Notes under the pieces: model-generated
What the model was told of the DNA's origin: nothing
Database searches by the model: none
The model's input: only the letters and a program-made list of their open reading frames with translations
Shown here: piece after piece, positions 45,396-54,973 of the stretch
Layout of the letters: each line of letters begins with the position of its first letter
Position numbering within the stretch: position 1 is the first letter of the stretch
Assembly (NCBI RefSeq): GCF_000801105.2
Contig: NC_079515.1
Coordinates: forward strand, 24,141,407-24,205,406
Direction: 5' to 3'
Source of the DNA: Raphanus sativus
Lineage: Eukaryota; Streptophyta; Magnoliopsida; Brassicales; Brassicaceae
Length of the DNA: 64,000 bases
Translations under genes and position numbers: made by a program

Positions 45396-46473
45396 TGAAT
45401 TATAAAAGTTAAAATTAAAATATAAAACAATTAAAAATTAGATATTATTCAATCAAAAACATTTGTATAAGTTTATTTTCTAAAATATTTCAAATATGTG
45501 AGTGTTTTTAAAATTCCAACACAATAATAAAAAGGAAATTTTCAAAAATACCACTTTGAAGGTACCATTATTCATTTTTACCACCACTAAATACACATTT
45601 TCAAAATACCTTATTTATTAAAAGGTAAAAGACATAATTGTTTTTATATGCTTTTCAAAATTCTAACCCAAACTTTAAATCCTAAACCCCAATTATCATA
45701 TTAAAAGTTGGAGTGGTTAATATCGATTGTACTTTCTTTAATGAATAAAAACAATTATATTATCTAAAAAATAAAAATAATTTAAAACTAATAATAGTAA
45801 GAATTATCCAAAATCTTAAAATATAGATGTTAAATAAAAAGATAATTTATATATATTGTGCTGTAATCCGAAAAAACTTCTAATAAAAAGTTCAAAAAAA
45901 AGACACATATAATCAAAAAAAATATTAAGTGATGTTTAAGATTTATTTATTAACAATGAATATAATGAATGAAACATTTTTAAAAATTATAATACATAAG
46001 AATTTACAAATGTAAAAAATAAATTATGATTTATAACTATAACTATAATATTTTCATTAGTAATGCATATATTAATAAATAATTATAAAATGTTTTTGTC
46101 CCCATGGACAAACGAAACACCTAAAAACCCGTCAGATAGAGCAATTAGGAGCCGACATCAGATAATGGTCTAACCTCATTTATATGTTTGGTTTTATAAA
46201 AAGTTAATTTTAGTGACAAATGCATGTGTATTAATTAACATGAATAGAGATAATATGATCATGTATATAATAAATAGTTATATATAATATGTACTATAAT
46301 TAAAAATTTATTTTAATAATTTTATGTTTAACTATTAGATTAGATATTTGAACGTAAATTAATATAATATAATTTTTGCAAAAAATAAATAAAACAGTTC
46401 TAATATATATTATATTGTTATCTGAAAATAATATTTTTAATCATAAATATTAAAAGTTAATTTTAATAATAGT

Positions 46474-46478
<5 letters not shown>

Positions 46479-46518
<40 letters not shown>
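46479..46518. repeat. (AT)20 microsatellite
   Basis: Forty bases of perfect AT dinucleotide within the third Helitron. Confidence 0.97.
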
Positions 46519-46521
<3 letters not shown>

Positions 46522-46673
46522 AATGAGAAACTTAATTATAGATACATATATCGGCAATTTAAAAGTTTAAGAGTATAAACATAACTTATCATGCTAATTA
46601 TTGAAATAATAATATATGTATCAATAAATGTTTATAAGATTATTAAGCCCGCATGAGCGGGCCAACCATCTAG

Positions 46674-47408
46674 TTAGGTCTATTTGGTGTGTGTTGTTTG
46701 TTTTTAGCTGCATCTATTTAATGGGTTTTCGGACTTTAGTTGTAATGGGTGTATACCCTGTTTTTCGGGTCTTTGGACTTTTAATATATTTTTGACGGTA
46801 AAAAAAATCATAACAAGACATAAAAGCATAGCAAGGAGTTTCATTTAATTATAATTCAAATACAAAAGATTTGTGGAAAGCCCACTTAAAGACCTCTCTA
46901 GTACCGAGTTGTTTACATGGAAAATAAATAACTTTGTAGTCGTGTGTTCCTTTGACAAAACAACTGACTCACGTATATTACTATTATTACGACGTAGAAT
47001 TTAGCAATTAGTACAAACAAAAAAAAGTGAATAAAAAACTTCTCTAGCCAAAGAGAAAACACTAGCTAATCAAAGATGATTTATCTTTTATAAGCTTAGA
47101 AAAGTTCTCAACAGTATCAGTATGAGAATGAGCAAAAGCGTAGTTGCAAGACACAGCTTCGAGCAACAAATCACTTCCAGAGCTCGAAGATTTCTCGTAT
47201 GATTGAACAAATGAGAAAAAAGCCCAAATTATATCATTTTGCCAGATAAGCCTTTTGGTAATCTTCAAGGGGATCCGTTGTTCTACTATTATAGCTTTGG
47301 ATTAATATGATGGATTTCAAGTTCAATGTTTCGTTTCAGAATTCTTGAGGACTGCTCCCTAATCTGAATTTGGATGATGTACTGTTTCATACAATTGTAT
47401 ATGATTTT
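46674..47408. other. Spacer between Helitron and hAT element
   Basis: No supported gene. A 68-codon minus-strand frame at 47062-47268 (FSFVQSYEKSSSSGSDLLLE, VENFSKLIKDKSS) has protein-like composition and may be the last exon of an unidentified dead or short gene, but nothing upstream continues it. Confidence 0.4.
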
Positions 47409-48122
47409 TAGGGGTGGGCACTTCAGTTATTTTATCGGTTCAGTTCGTGTTCGGTTCGGTTAATTCGGTTCAATGATTTATCCAACCAAAGTAAACCATA
47501 GTTAGTTCGGTTTGGATCGGTTTCGGTTCGTTTGAACTTATTTCGGTTTGAATTCGGTTTGGTTTTAAAACACAAATGCATGGTCATAAAATCATCGTGT
47601 TGACGACTGTAAAAAACTAAATTATGTTGACTAAATCTAATATAAAACCGAAAAAACTTTTAAAACACAAAACATTTATAAAAGCACAATCAAATCAAAA
47701 TTAACTATAATAAATAGAAAATTAAAAAAACATCGCTAATAATATTTCTACAAAATAAACTATGTAAACTAAATATAATGTAAAGCTGAAACAAAAACCT
47801 TAACAAACTACAAAATGTTTATAAGAATACAATCAAACAAAAATTAACTAAACTACATAGAAAACTAAAAGAAAAAATCCTTAATAAAGTTAACAATGAC
47901 TTTAGTCTTAGGATTTTAGTATATTGTATATTGCTAATATGCACATTGGTTATGGGTTCGGTTTAGTTTGGTTCGGTTCAACGTAGTTCGGTTCGGATCG
48001 GGTTCGGTTGGTTCGGGTTGGAAAAATCTTTAAACCTAACTGTTTGATAATAGACTTTGGTTCGATTTGAACCGGTTTTGGTTCGGTTGGTTCGGTTCGA
48101 TCGGTTCTTTTGCCCACCCCTA
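47409..48122. mobile_element. hAT-type MITE (714 bp) with perfect 8-bp TSD
   Basis: Terminal inverted repeats TAGGGGTGGGCA (47409-47420) and TGCCCACCCCTA (48111-48122) are perfect. ATGATTTT flanks both sides (47401-47408 and 48123-48130), the 8-bp duplication typical of hAT transposons. The interior has clustered GGTTCGGTT motifs near both ends and a diverged direct repeat of about 100 bp in the middle (TTTATAA-AGCACAATCAAA / TTTATAAGAATACAATCAAA at about 47668 and 47818). No transposase. Confidence 0.9.
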
Positions 48123-48130
48123 ATGATTTT

Positions 48131-48711
48131 GTGATAGCAAGATTATATATTAATATATCATCCCATGTTTCATGTTCTCTCCACAATCACAAAACAAGAA
48201 AGTAAAGCCAATCCCTAAAAAGCTATAATGAATAGACAGAGAAAAAAAAACTATGAATGATACTCAAGACTCTGAATGAAGCCTTCACTTAGTGACCGTA
48301 TAATTAAAAGCAAGGTTACATCAACTCTAATGATACTCAAGACTATGAACAAAGAGGGAAAAGATAAAATAATCAGTATGCAGAGACACGTGCAGAGTAT
48401 CCGACTGAGACTAAAGAGGATGAGACTAACTGCTGAAGAAAAAAACACCAACAGTGTATATAACTTAGGAAGTAAACAACAACCATTCTAGAGAGACAGA
48501 TGATTCAGTAAACCCTAACAGTGTATTAACTTAGCTAGCAAACAACGATCATTCTAGAAATTAAAAAAAAAAACTTAGAATTAAGTAGCGAACTGATAAA
48601 CCATTTCAACGGAGATAATAATAATAATCCAAAACTCGAGTCATTGTAATTAAAACAAGACAGCATCATCTAACGATAAGACGAAACAAAAGAAAAAGAC
48701 AAGAGAGATGC
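48131..48711. other. Spacer and RPL12 3' UTR
   Basis: Contains two copies of AATGATACTCAAGACT (about 48257 and 48328) and CATTCTAGA (about 48484 and 48551), then the likely 3' UTR of RPL12. No gene. Confidence 0.5.
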
Positions 48712-49212
48712 TCAGTTCTCAGGGATCTCAATCTCACCCTCCTGAATCTCCTGCTGAAGATCCTTAGGATCCTTCCCATCAACAGTGCACCCAACAGACA
48801 CACACGTCCCGAGAATCTCCCTCACGGTCCCGCTCAGCTCCTTGGCGATAGACCTCGGCCTCATGATCCTCGCGATCTCGATCACATCGTCAAACGAAAT
48901 GTTCCCGTTGTGCTTGATGTTCTTCACCTTCTTGCGGTCCCTCTCTGGCTCCTTCAGGGCCTTGATGACGAGCGCCGCGGCGGAAGGGACCACCGTGACC
49001 TTGGCCTGACGGTTCTGTACCGTTAGCTTGACGGTGACGCGGAGGCCTTTCCACTCTTTGGCCGTCTCCTTGGCGATGTCTTCTCCGATCTTCTTGGGGG
49101 CGAGACCGAGGGGACCGATCTTGGGGGCGAGGGAGCTGGCGGCTCCGACTTCTCCTCCGGTTACGCGGACGTAGACGTCGACGATCGCGGTCGGGTCCAA
49201 CTTGGGCGGCAT
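48712..49212 (-). CDS. RPL12: 60S ribosomal protein L12 (uL11)
   Basis: Intronless, 166 residues, starting [20 protein letters not shown]. The uL11 N-terminal domain (residues about 10-70, [19 protein letters not shown]) and RNA-binding C-terminal domain (about 75-145, [39 protein letters not shown]) are complete. The protein binds the GTPase-associated centre of 28S rRNA together with the P-stalk. Length equals Arabidopsis RPL12. It sits between PIP2;1 and the SANT gene, as At3g53430 (RPL12B) does. Confidence 0.97.
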   Translation of the reverse strand: MPPKLDPTAIVDVYVRVTGGEVGAASSLAPKIGPLGLAPKKIGEDIAKETAKEWKGLRVTVKLTVQNRQAKVTVVPSAAALVIKALKEPERDRKKVKNIKHNGNISFDDVIEIARIMRPRSIAKELSGTVREILGTCVSVGCTVDGKDPKDLQQEIQEGEIEIPEN

Positions 49213-49441
49213 TGTTGTTAGGGTTTGGTGATTCGTGTGTGTGGAATGAGTGTGGGAGGAGGCGCAGGGAAATGAAACAGTTTTAGGGTTTTTTGAAGGA
49301 ATAAAAGTGAGTGAAACCTAGGGGTTTTATTTGTGGAATTACGAGTTTATCCTTCTTGTTATAACGGCCAAGCCCAAGTATATATGGGTTTTAAAGAATT
49401 TATTTAATTAAGCAGTTGTGGAACTTAGTTGTGTTTGGGCC
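49213..49441 (-). promoter_or_regulatory. RPL12 promoter with telo-boxes and site II elements
   Basis: On the gene's strand, telo-box AAACCCTAA lies at 49218-49226, just before the ATG, and AAACCCTAA again at 49283-49291. Site II elements (TGGGCC/T) occur at 49371-49376 and 49436-49441. This combination is the known signature of plant ribosomal-protein promoters (TCP factors at site II, telo-box binding proteins). Confidence 0.75.
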
Positions 49442-50444
49442 TAATTTGATTATTGTTTTTATGTTTTTTTTTTGTGGGATTTAAGGTTGACAAATGGTAC
49501 TTGGGAGGATTTAGACTTCTTTAGGAAGGGTAGTTGAACAAAAAAAAAAACAGTTTCGTTTCTGTTTATAAGAACTTGGTAAGCGGGATAATAGCATGAT
49601 CACATAAAAAGCTGTTTCAAAATTTGCTAGAAAATACTTTTTATGATGGTAAGTTTGAAAAATAAAATGATTAGTATCTTAATTGTAGCCTACAAGTTCA
49701 ATTCATTGTGTTTGTAGGGAACTTTAAGCTCATTCTTTTTTTACATCAAATTCTGTATTGGATAAAAATTATTTAGCTTAGTTCCATTTTTCATTCCTTC
49801 AAAGTAAAACAAAGATAAATTTATTTCAAAAATAAATTAATTATATTTTATCATTTTATCTTTTAGTTACAATTCTGTTTTTCTTACTCTAAATTGGAGT
49901 GGAAATATAATGAAAATTAATTTTATATTGAATTTACTCAATTTTGGAAGAAATAGATTGGAAATGCTCTTAATTGTTGAAAACTGAACCCCTTTTTCGT
50001 CGGACAGTGTAATAGGTTATGGTTTATAACTTTGTCATCATCATCCTCTATAAACAGTTAAGGTCCAATCCAATTACATATGGGCTTTGTAGCTACACTG
50101 AAAACCATGGATTCCATCAGAGGCTTTGGATAGAAGAAAAAATAGCTTAGCCGAAAACAGTGTCACACTCCAGTCATTCGCCGCTACTCGAAAATGAAAT
50201 TTGAAACACACATCATCAAACAGATGAATCACTGATTCTCGAAGAAAGAAACCAATTGGGAGTAAAATCAACTTCCGTTGGCGAGTTGAAGCAAACCAAG
50301 TTTTGTTTTTCTCTTTGTTCTCGACGACTAGGAGAGAGAGACACACACATCCGTAGACCAGGGCGTTCTCTAGGGTTTGACGAATCTCCGATCATCTCTC
50401 CTCTGCTAATTCGCGACTCTTGGATCCGTCAGCTCCGTCAAAAA
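49442..50444. other. Spacer and SANT gene 5' UTR
   Basis: AT-rich spacer to about 50080, then a less AT-rich segment that is probably the promoter and 5' UTR of the SANT gene. The reading frame of that gene stays open back to 50256 but has no ATG before 50445. Confidence 0.5.
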
Positions 50445-51980
50445 ATGTCGAGGAAAAAATCTCCCGTCGTCTCGCCGCAACCCGCTTCTACATCGGTTCT
50501 TCGCCGATCGGCGAGGCTCGTCTCTCAGCGTAGCCAAGGGAAACCCGCGAAAGATCCGGGCTTTGTCTCGGAACCACCACCGCCGAAGAGGAAAACCCGC
50601 CGCGAACTCAGACCAGAAGCCGAGAAATCACCAGGAGGATCGCTGAGGCGATCTCTTAGGGTTTCGAAAAGAGGGGTTTCCGACGCCGCCGGCAAAGAAA
50701 AGTCTCCACCTTTTAGCTCCGCGAAGCCTCCTGCATCTACCCCATCCTCTTGCTCTCTCACTCTGAGACGCTCTCCTAGGTTCTCCAGTGGTGGTGTTGG
50801 TGGAGGATCTCTGTTTAATCTTCCATCAGGTAACAGTGTTGTTTTGAGTAGTTGTAGTAAGACTAGTACCAAACAAGTTTCATTGAAGAAAGATGGTGTC
50901 AGATCTAGTAGAAGTCGTCCACGTTCAAAGACTAAGCAGATGTCTAGTAATGATGGAGAAGAAGGTGTTAGTGTTCGTCTTAGTGAGGAGAAAGGAAACG
51001 GTGTGAGATCTAGTAGAACTCGTCCTTGTCCAAATACTAAGCAGATATGTATTGATTGTGATTGTTATGATCATGATGATGAAGAAGGAGTTAGTCTCTG
51101 CCTTGGTGAGGTGAAAAGGATGAAACTTTCAAACGAAAACGATAATGAAGGGATGAGAATAATTGACAAGGAAGAAGGATTGAAGAAGACAAAGAACGAG
51201 AGAGGAGGATGGACGGAGGAGCTCGAGTTAGCTTTACAGGGAGCTTATCTCACTGCGAAGCCAAGTCCTCACTTCTGGAAAAACGTTTCCAAGTTGGTCC
51301 CCGGAAAATCTGCTCAGGAGTGTTTCGACAGAGTGAACGCAGATCTCATCACTCCTCGGCAAACTCAGCCCCGGTCAAGAGCCAAGAAGTCTGACCTATC
51401 ACCAATCCCTCGTTTCTCGCTATCTGCAAGCAAACTACTGAAACCCATTTCGCCGACAAAGGCTAAGATACGTCAGAGAAAAGGCAATCTCTCTAAGAAA
51501 GCGATCAGGCATCTAGTGGAGAAGCAGAATCATATGGATCAAGGTCTTGGTTTTGATCTCTTCTCAGTTCTCGAGCCTGGCGCCGCAAGCAGCTTCCTCT
51601 CGACTCCAACGGAGAAAGGGAAAAGTCTTCCGAGGATCATTGAAAGTCCAGTAATGCCTGGCTCAAGTAAAGATCAAGCAAATCTCGTTAGCCCTCCGGT
51701 GCTGAAACAGGTGAAGAACAAGGCGTTGCATGAGAAGTATATTGATCATCTGCATGTGAGGGAAGCTAAAAGAAAAGCAGAGTATAATCGACTGGTTGGG
51801 AAAGAGAACGTTAGACCTGTGGATAATCAGACGAACGTGAGAGCAGCTAAAGATGCTCTTTACTTTGATGTACAAGATGCAGTTCAGAAGCTTAAGGGTT
51901 TAGAGACTGAGAACTCATCTAGTTCTTCAGAGTTCTGCTATGGTCTTGGTGAAACTGACGAAGAAGATGAATCAATCTAA
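50445..51980 (+). CDS. SANT/MYB-like nuclear protein (At3g53440-like)
   Basis: Intronless, 511 residues from the first ATG at 50445 (MSRKKSPVVSPQP). The N-terminal 240 residues are basic, Ser/Arg/Pro-rich and repetitive (VLRRSARLVSQ, GSLRRSLRVSKR, LTLRRSPRFSS; three LRRS-R modules), suggesting a disordered DNA- or chromatin-binding region. Residues about 255-305 form a single SANT/MYB-like domain (GGWTEELELALQGAYLTAKP, HFWKNVSKLVPGKSAQECFDR). The C-terminal part contains RKGNLSKKAIRHLVEKQNHM and an acidic end. Single SANT domains of this kind occur in chromatin proteins (Mis18-BP/KNL2-like SANTA is different; no SANTA is seen). Order fits At3g53440, annotated as homeodomain-like from memory. 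The exact role is unknown. Confidence 0.88.
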   Translation: MSRKKSPVVSPQPASTSVLRRSARLVSQRSQGKPAKDPGFVSEPPPPKRKTRRELRPEAEKSPGGSLRRSLRVSKRGVSDAAGKEKSPPFSSAKPPASTPSSCSLTLRRSPRFSSGGVGGGSLFNLPSGNSVVLSSCSKTSTKQVSLKKDGVRSSRSRPRSKTKQMSSNDGEEGVSVRLSEEKGNGVRSSRTRPCPNTKQICIDCDCYDHDDEEGVSLCLGEVKRMKLSNENDNEGMRIIDKEEGLKKTKNERGGWTEELELALQGAYLTAKPSPHFWKNVSKLVPGKSAQECFDRVNADLITPRQTQPRSRAKKSDLSPIPRFSLSASKLLKPISPTKAKIRQRKGNLSKKAIRHLVEKQNHMDQGLGFDLFSVLEPGAASSFLSTPTEKGKSLPRIIESPVMPGSSKDQANLVSPPVLKQVKNKALHEKYIDHLHVREAKRKAEYNRLVGKENVRPVDNQTNVRAAKDALYFDVQDAVQKLKGLETENSSSSSEFCYGLGETDEEDESI

Positions 51981-52430
51981 TCTCTAATCAGGTAGCTTAA
52001 TTGTATAAGAGCATAGAGATTAAGAGTAAGTCATTACTGTGAATCTTAGTCTTGTAACCATGTGTGTAACTGCTTGTGTGAGTTTAGTTGAGTCAGATGT
52101 TGTACAGACAACGAAAGTTGATTTTCTTTTAATATGAAGTTCAGATTCTGATTCTTTTTTGTTTGCATATAAAGTTCTACATCAATTATAGGAGATTAAA
52201 AAAAATGCCAAATGTTATTGGCCAAGTTAACATAAACATTTGAGAGTTAAAAGTGGTACTTTACACAAAAGACTTTCCTCCTTGAATGGAAATAGTAGTT
52301 TACCCTCCTGATCAAAAGCATCTAAGATCTTAAAAATCTGTTTCCTTACTTAAAGTAAGATCTATCTTGAAATCTCCTGACATACAATAGTTATAGTTTA
52401 TAAATATTATCTAGATCTTGATTAGTATCA
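51981..52430. other. Convergent 3' UTR region
   Basis: Lies between the stop codons of the convergent SANT and LOG4 genes. A/T-rich with poly(A)-signal-like AATATGAAG; nothing else seen. Confidence 0.55.
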
Positions 52431-54973
52431 TCAGTCTTCAGAAGAGTAGCCAATCCGCTCGATCTCCCAGCAAATCTTTGACGCAACACTCTCATGGCAA
52501 GGCGAATATTCCTGCAAACAGACAACAATAGCAACAATACAGTTTATATGTTTCTTCCTTTTGGATGCATCCAAAAATGCCAGTTGAGAAGTTACCTCAA
52601 GTTTCTTTACAAGCTCCTTAGCGGTAGGTGCAGAGATTATAATCTGGCGTGCGTTTGGACTGATGAATCCTTCTTCAACAGCTTTATCAATGAAGGAGAG
52701 CAAAGAGTCGTAGTATCCATCAACATTAAGCAAACCCACCTGCATCAAAAACAATGACAATTAGCTCTTGATGACTTTATGTTTGTATCTTTAGGAGGAT
52801 CTTAGTGATATGTCTTTTTTACCGGTTTGTCATGTATCCCAAGTTGAGCCCATGTTATGACCTCCAACAGTTCTTCAAGTGTTCCATATCCTCCTTCATT
52901 TTCAAAAGCAGAAAGATATTATAGTCTTTTTTTTTTTAAGATATAGTTTATATACACTTATTTTTATTATTCTTTTTCTGTAACTGCTATTATTATTACT
53001 ATTCTTGGTATTATGATATGGTCAATTCAAATAAAATATGCTGCATCTGCAGACACTGTCTTCTGACTCTCTTCAGATATAGACATGATCACGAAAGCAT
53101 CTTATTGAAGAACGAGACCTTTCTATATGGGAAAAACATGCTTTATCTCTACGACTGTTTCAGGTTTTGTCTTTCTATATGAAACAGGTAATAAAAATTA
53201 AGACTTTGGTCCCAGTAACACTAATCACAAGCTATATAGAGTTAAGGTACCTCCCAAGTAAAGGAAAATAACAATTTAACAGAGCAAAGAGAAGAGTTTG
53301 GTCTAATTTTCAGTGGGAGATGTGGATGTCTGGATGGGTCAATGCGTCTTTATGTTTTTAAAAATTGACCATATTAAAAAAAACAATATCATAACAAAAT
53401 AAGCCAGTATATATTAAACATAAAAAAAAAAATATTAAACATAAAGGAATAGCTTTTACACTACGGCTGGAGACCAAGACAATATGTTTAACCCAATGTT
53501 TCTTCCCACCTCTTTGGCAAAACTAGTCAAAGAGTTAAACCCTTTATTTTTTTTTGGTCAAAAGAGTTAAACCCTTTTAGGTGTTTTTTTAATCAGTATT
53601 TTTCTTCTTTTTTAGTTGGTTGGTTTTAAGAAAAATTAAGAAATTACATAAGCCTAGAAAGATGCTTATTAGATTCTTAAACAAGGCTGTCACTAGACTT
53701 TGACAAGTTTAATCTTACATAATCATTACTTGTTTGGAGAACTAAGCTTTTAACAGAAGACTTCTAATGAGAAAACAAAGATTTAAACTGATGGGACTTT
53801 GAACAAGTACTACTAACCTGGTAAGGCAATAAAAGCATCAGAGTGTCTAGCCATCTCTGCTTTCCTTTGATGCATATCTGCAACTGCTCTTACTTCTCCT
53901 ATTGTTTCACCGGTTAACTGCCAAAAAGAGAATTTTATTTAACCAATAATCTTCAAAATTTAAATAAAATTAAAAGAAAGAAAGAAAAAAGCAGCTTTAG
54001 GATGTTCTATGACCAGAAGCAATGATGGCAAAATGTAAGCAAATTGGCTTATTTTAAATTTCCTTGCAAGACTTAGTTATTAAGCTCTCCACCATTTAAA
54101 ATTAGTGTTTAATATGAAAGGGTTTGGTTTAGGGATTTGTAAACAACAGTTAACAAAGAGGAATCAATAAGCAAACTAAAAAACACTCAAATATTTTTTT
54201 CTCAGGACTTATAGCAAGCATACCTCTCTAGGCATAAGTGTCTTGGGAATAACTCTGTGGAGAAAATAACAACAAAGATATTAAAAAAGAGAGACTTGTT
54301 AGTATGTATTAACTCTATTCCTCTGATAAATTGATTAGATAAAGAACTACCCAATAACATGCCGACCACCATCATGAACAGCTTGTGAAACAAAACCCAT
54401 CAAACCTATGCTTCCACCTCCGTAGACCAGATCAATGTTCCTTGAAACCTGCAAAAGCAAACAGAACAGAGAAAAATCAACCATTTTTTTCTTATCACAG
54501 AGATAGATTGATAAATGAGCTTAGGGGAGGGAATTAAAACCGAAGATACTCTGTTTGTTACTATCATTTAAGGAAACAAACATTCACCACGCGATATGCG
54601 TGGGTTCCCTATCATAAAAGATGAATCTAATAAAAGGAAAGAAAAACAAGAAATGTCTAATCTTTTTAGTTATCAAAGATGCACAAGTTTCACATATAAA
54701 GAATACTTTATAAGGTTTTATAACGAAAATGTTCTGCATTTAAAAAAAAAGGACGAAACAAAACATATTCACAAACACTTAGCGAATATAAACAGTTAAA
54801 ACTCAGTTGTGATAACCAAACAGAACATCGAGAAACGTATGTAATACCAGTTCGTTGCCAAGATCAATAGCAGCATCTTGGTAACTACTCTTGTTGCCTT
54901 GGCTGCTTCCACAGAACACACATATTCTCCCAAACTTCGACTTTTTTATTATTGTTTCTGTGTTACACTCCAT
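52431..54973 (-). CDS. LOG4: Cytokinin riboside 5'-monophosphate phosphoribohydrolase LOG4-like
   Basis: Seven exons: 54848-54973, 54351-54448, 54224-54254, 53818-53917, 52823-52893, 52596-52739, 52431-52511; all GT-AG, giving 216 residues. The start is [20 protein letters not shown]. The Rossmann-like lysine-decarboxylase fold family motifs are present: [11 protein letters not shown], the [12 protein letters not shown] stretch and the catalytic PGGYGTLEE box (residues 118-126). LOG enzymes release active cytokinin bases from their nucleotides in the cytosol. The C-terminus ([20 protein letters not shown], then YSSED) is a little divergent from the LOG4 I recall. Intron 4 is long (924 bp). 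Position between the SANT gene and CP29 corresponds to At3g53450 (LOG4); LOG3 is its close paralogue. Confidence 0.94.

Larger units (their letters stand above)
44768..46673 (+). mobile_element. Helitron (1.9 kb) with internal tandem repeats
   Basis: Starts TCTATACTATTATTTGCGAAG after an A. Ends with hairpin GCCCGC-ATGA-GCGGGC (46647-46662), then CTAG at 46670-46673 before a T. Target AT, no duplication. The interior is over 80% AT with no helicase coding sequence. It carries four to six copies of a 120-137 bp unit and a long TA microsatellite. Confidence 0.83.

Noticed and set aside
47062..47268. A separate gene for the 68-codon minus-strand frame
   Set aside because: Protein-like but isolated, with no upstream exon or known family; described only as part of the spacer.
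49690..49975. A possible MITE ending GGAAATGCTCTTA
   Set aside because: The right end looks like a Brassicaceae MITE terminus but no matching left terminus or target duplication could be found.
50256..50444. A 63-residue N-terminal extension of the SANT protein
   Set aside because: The extended frame begins with TTG and has no ATG; its composition is that of a 5' UTR.
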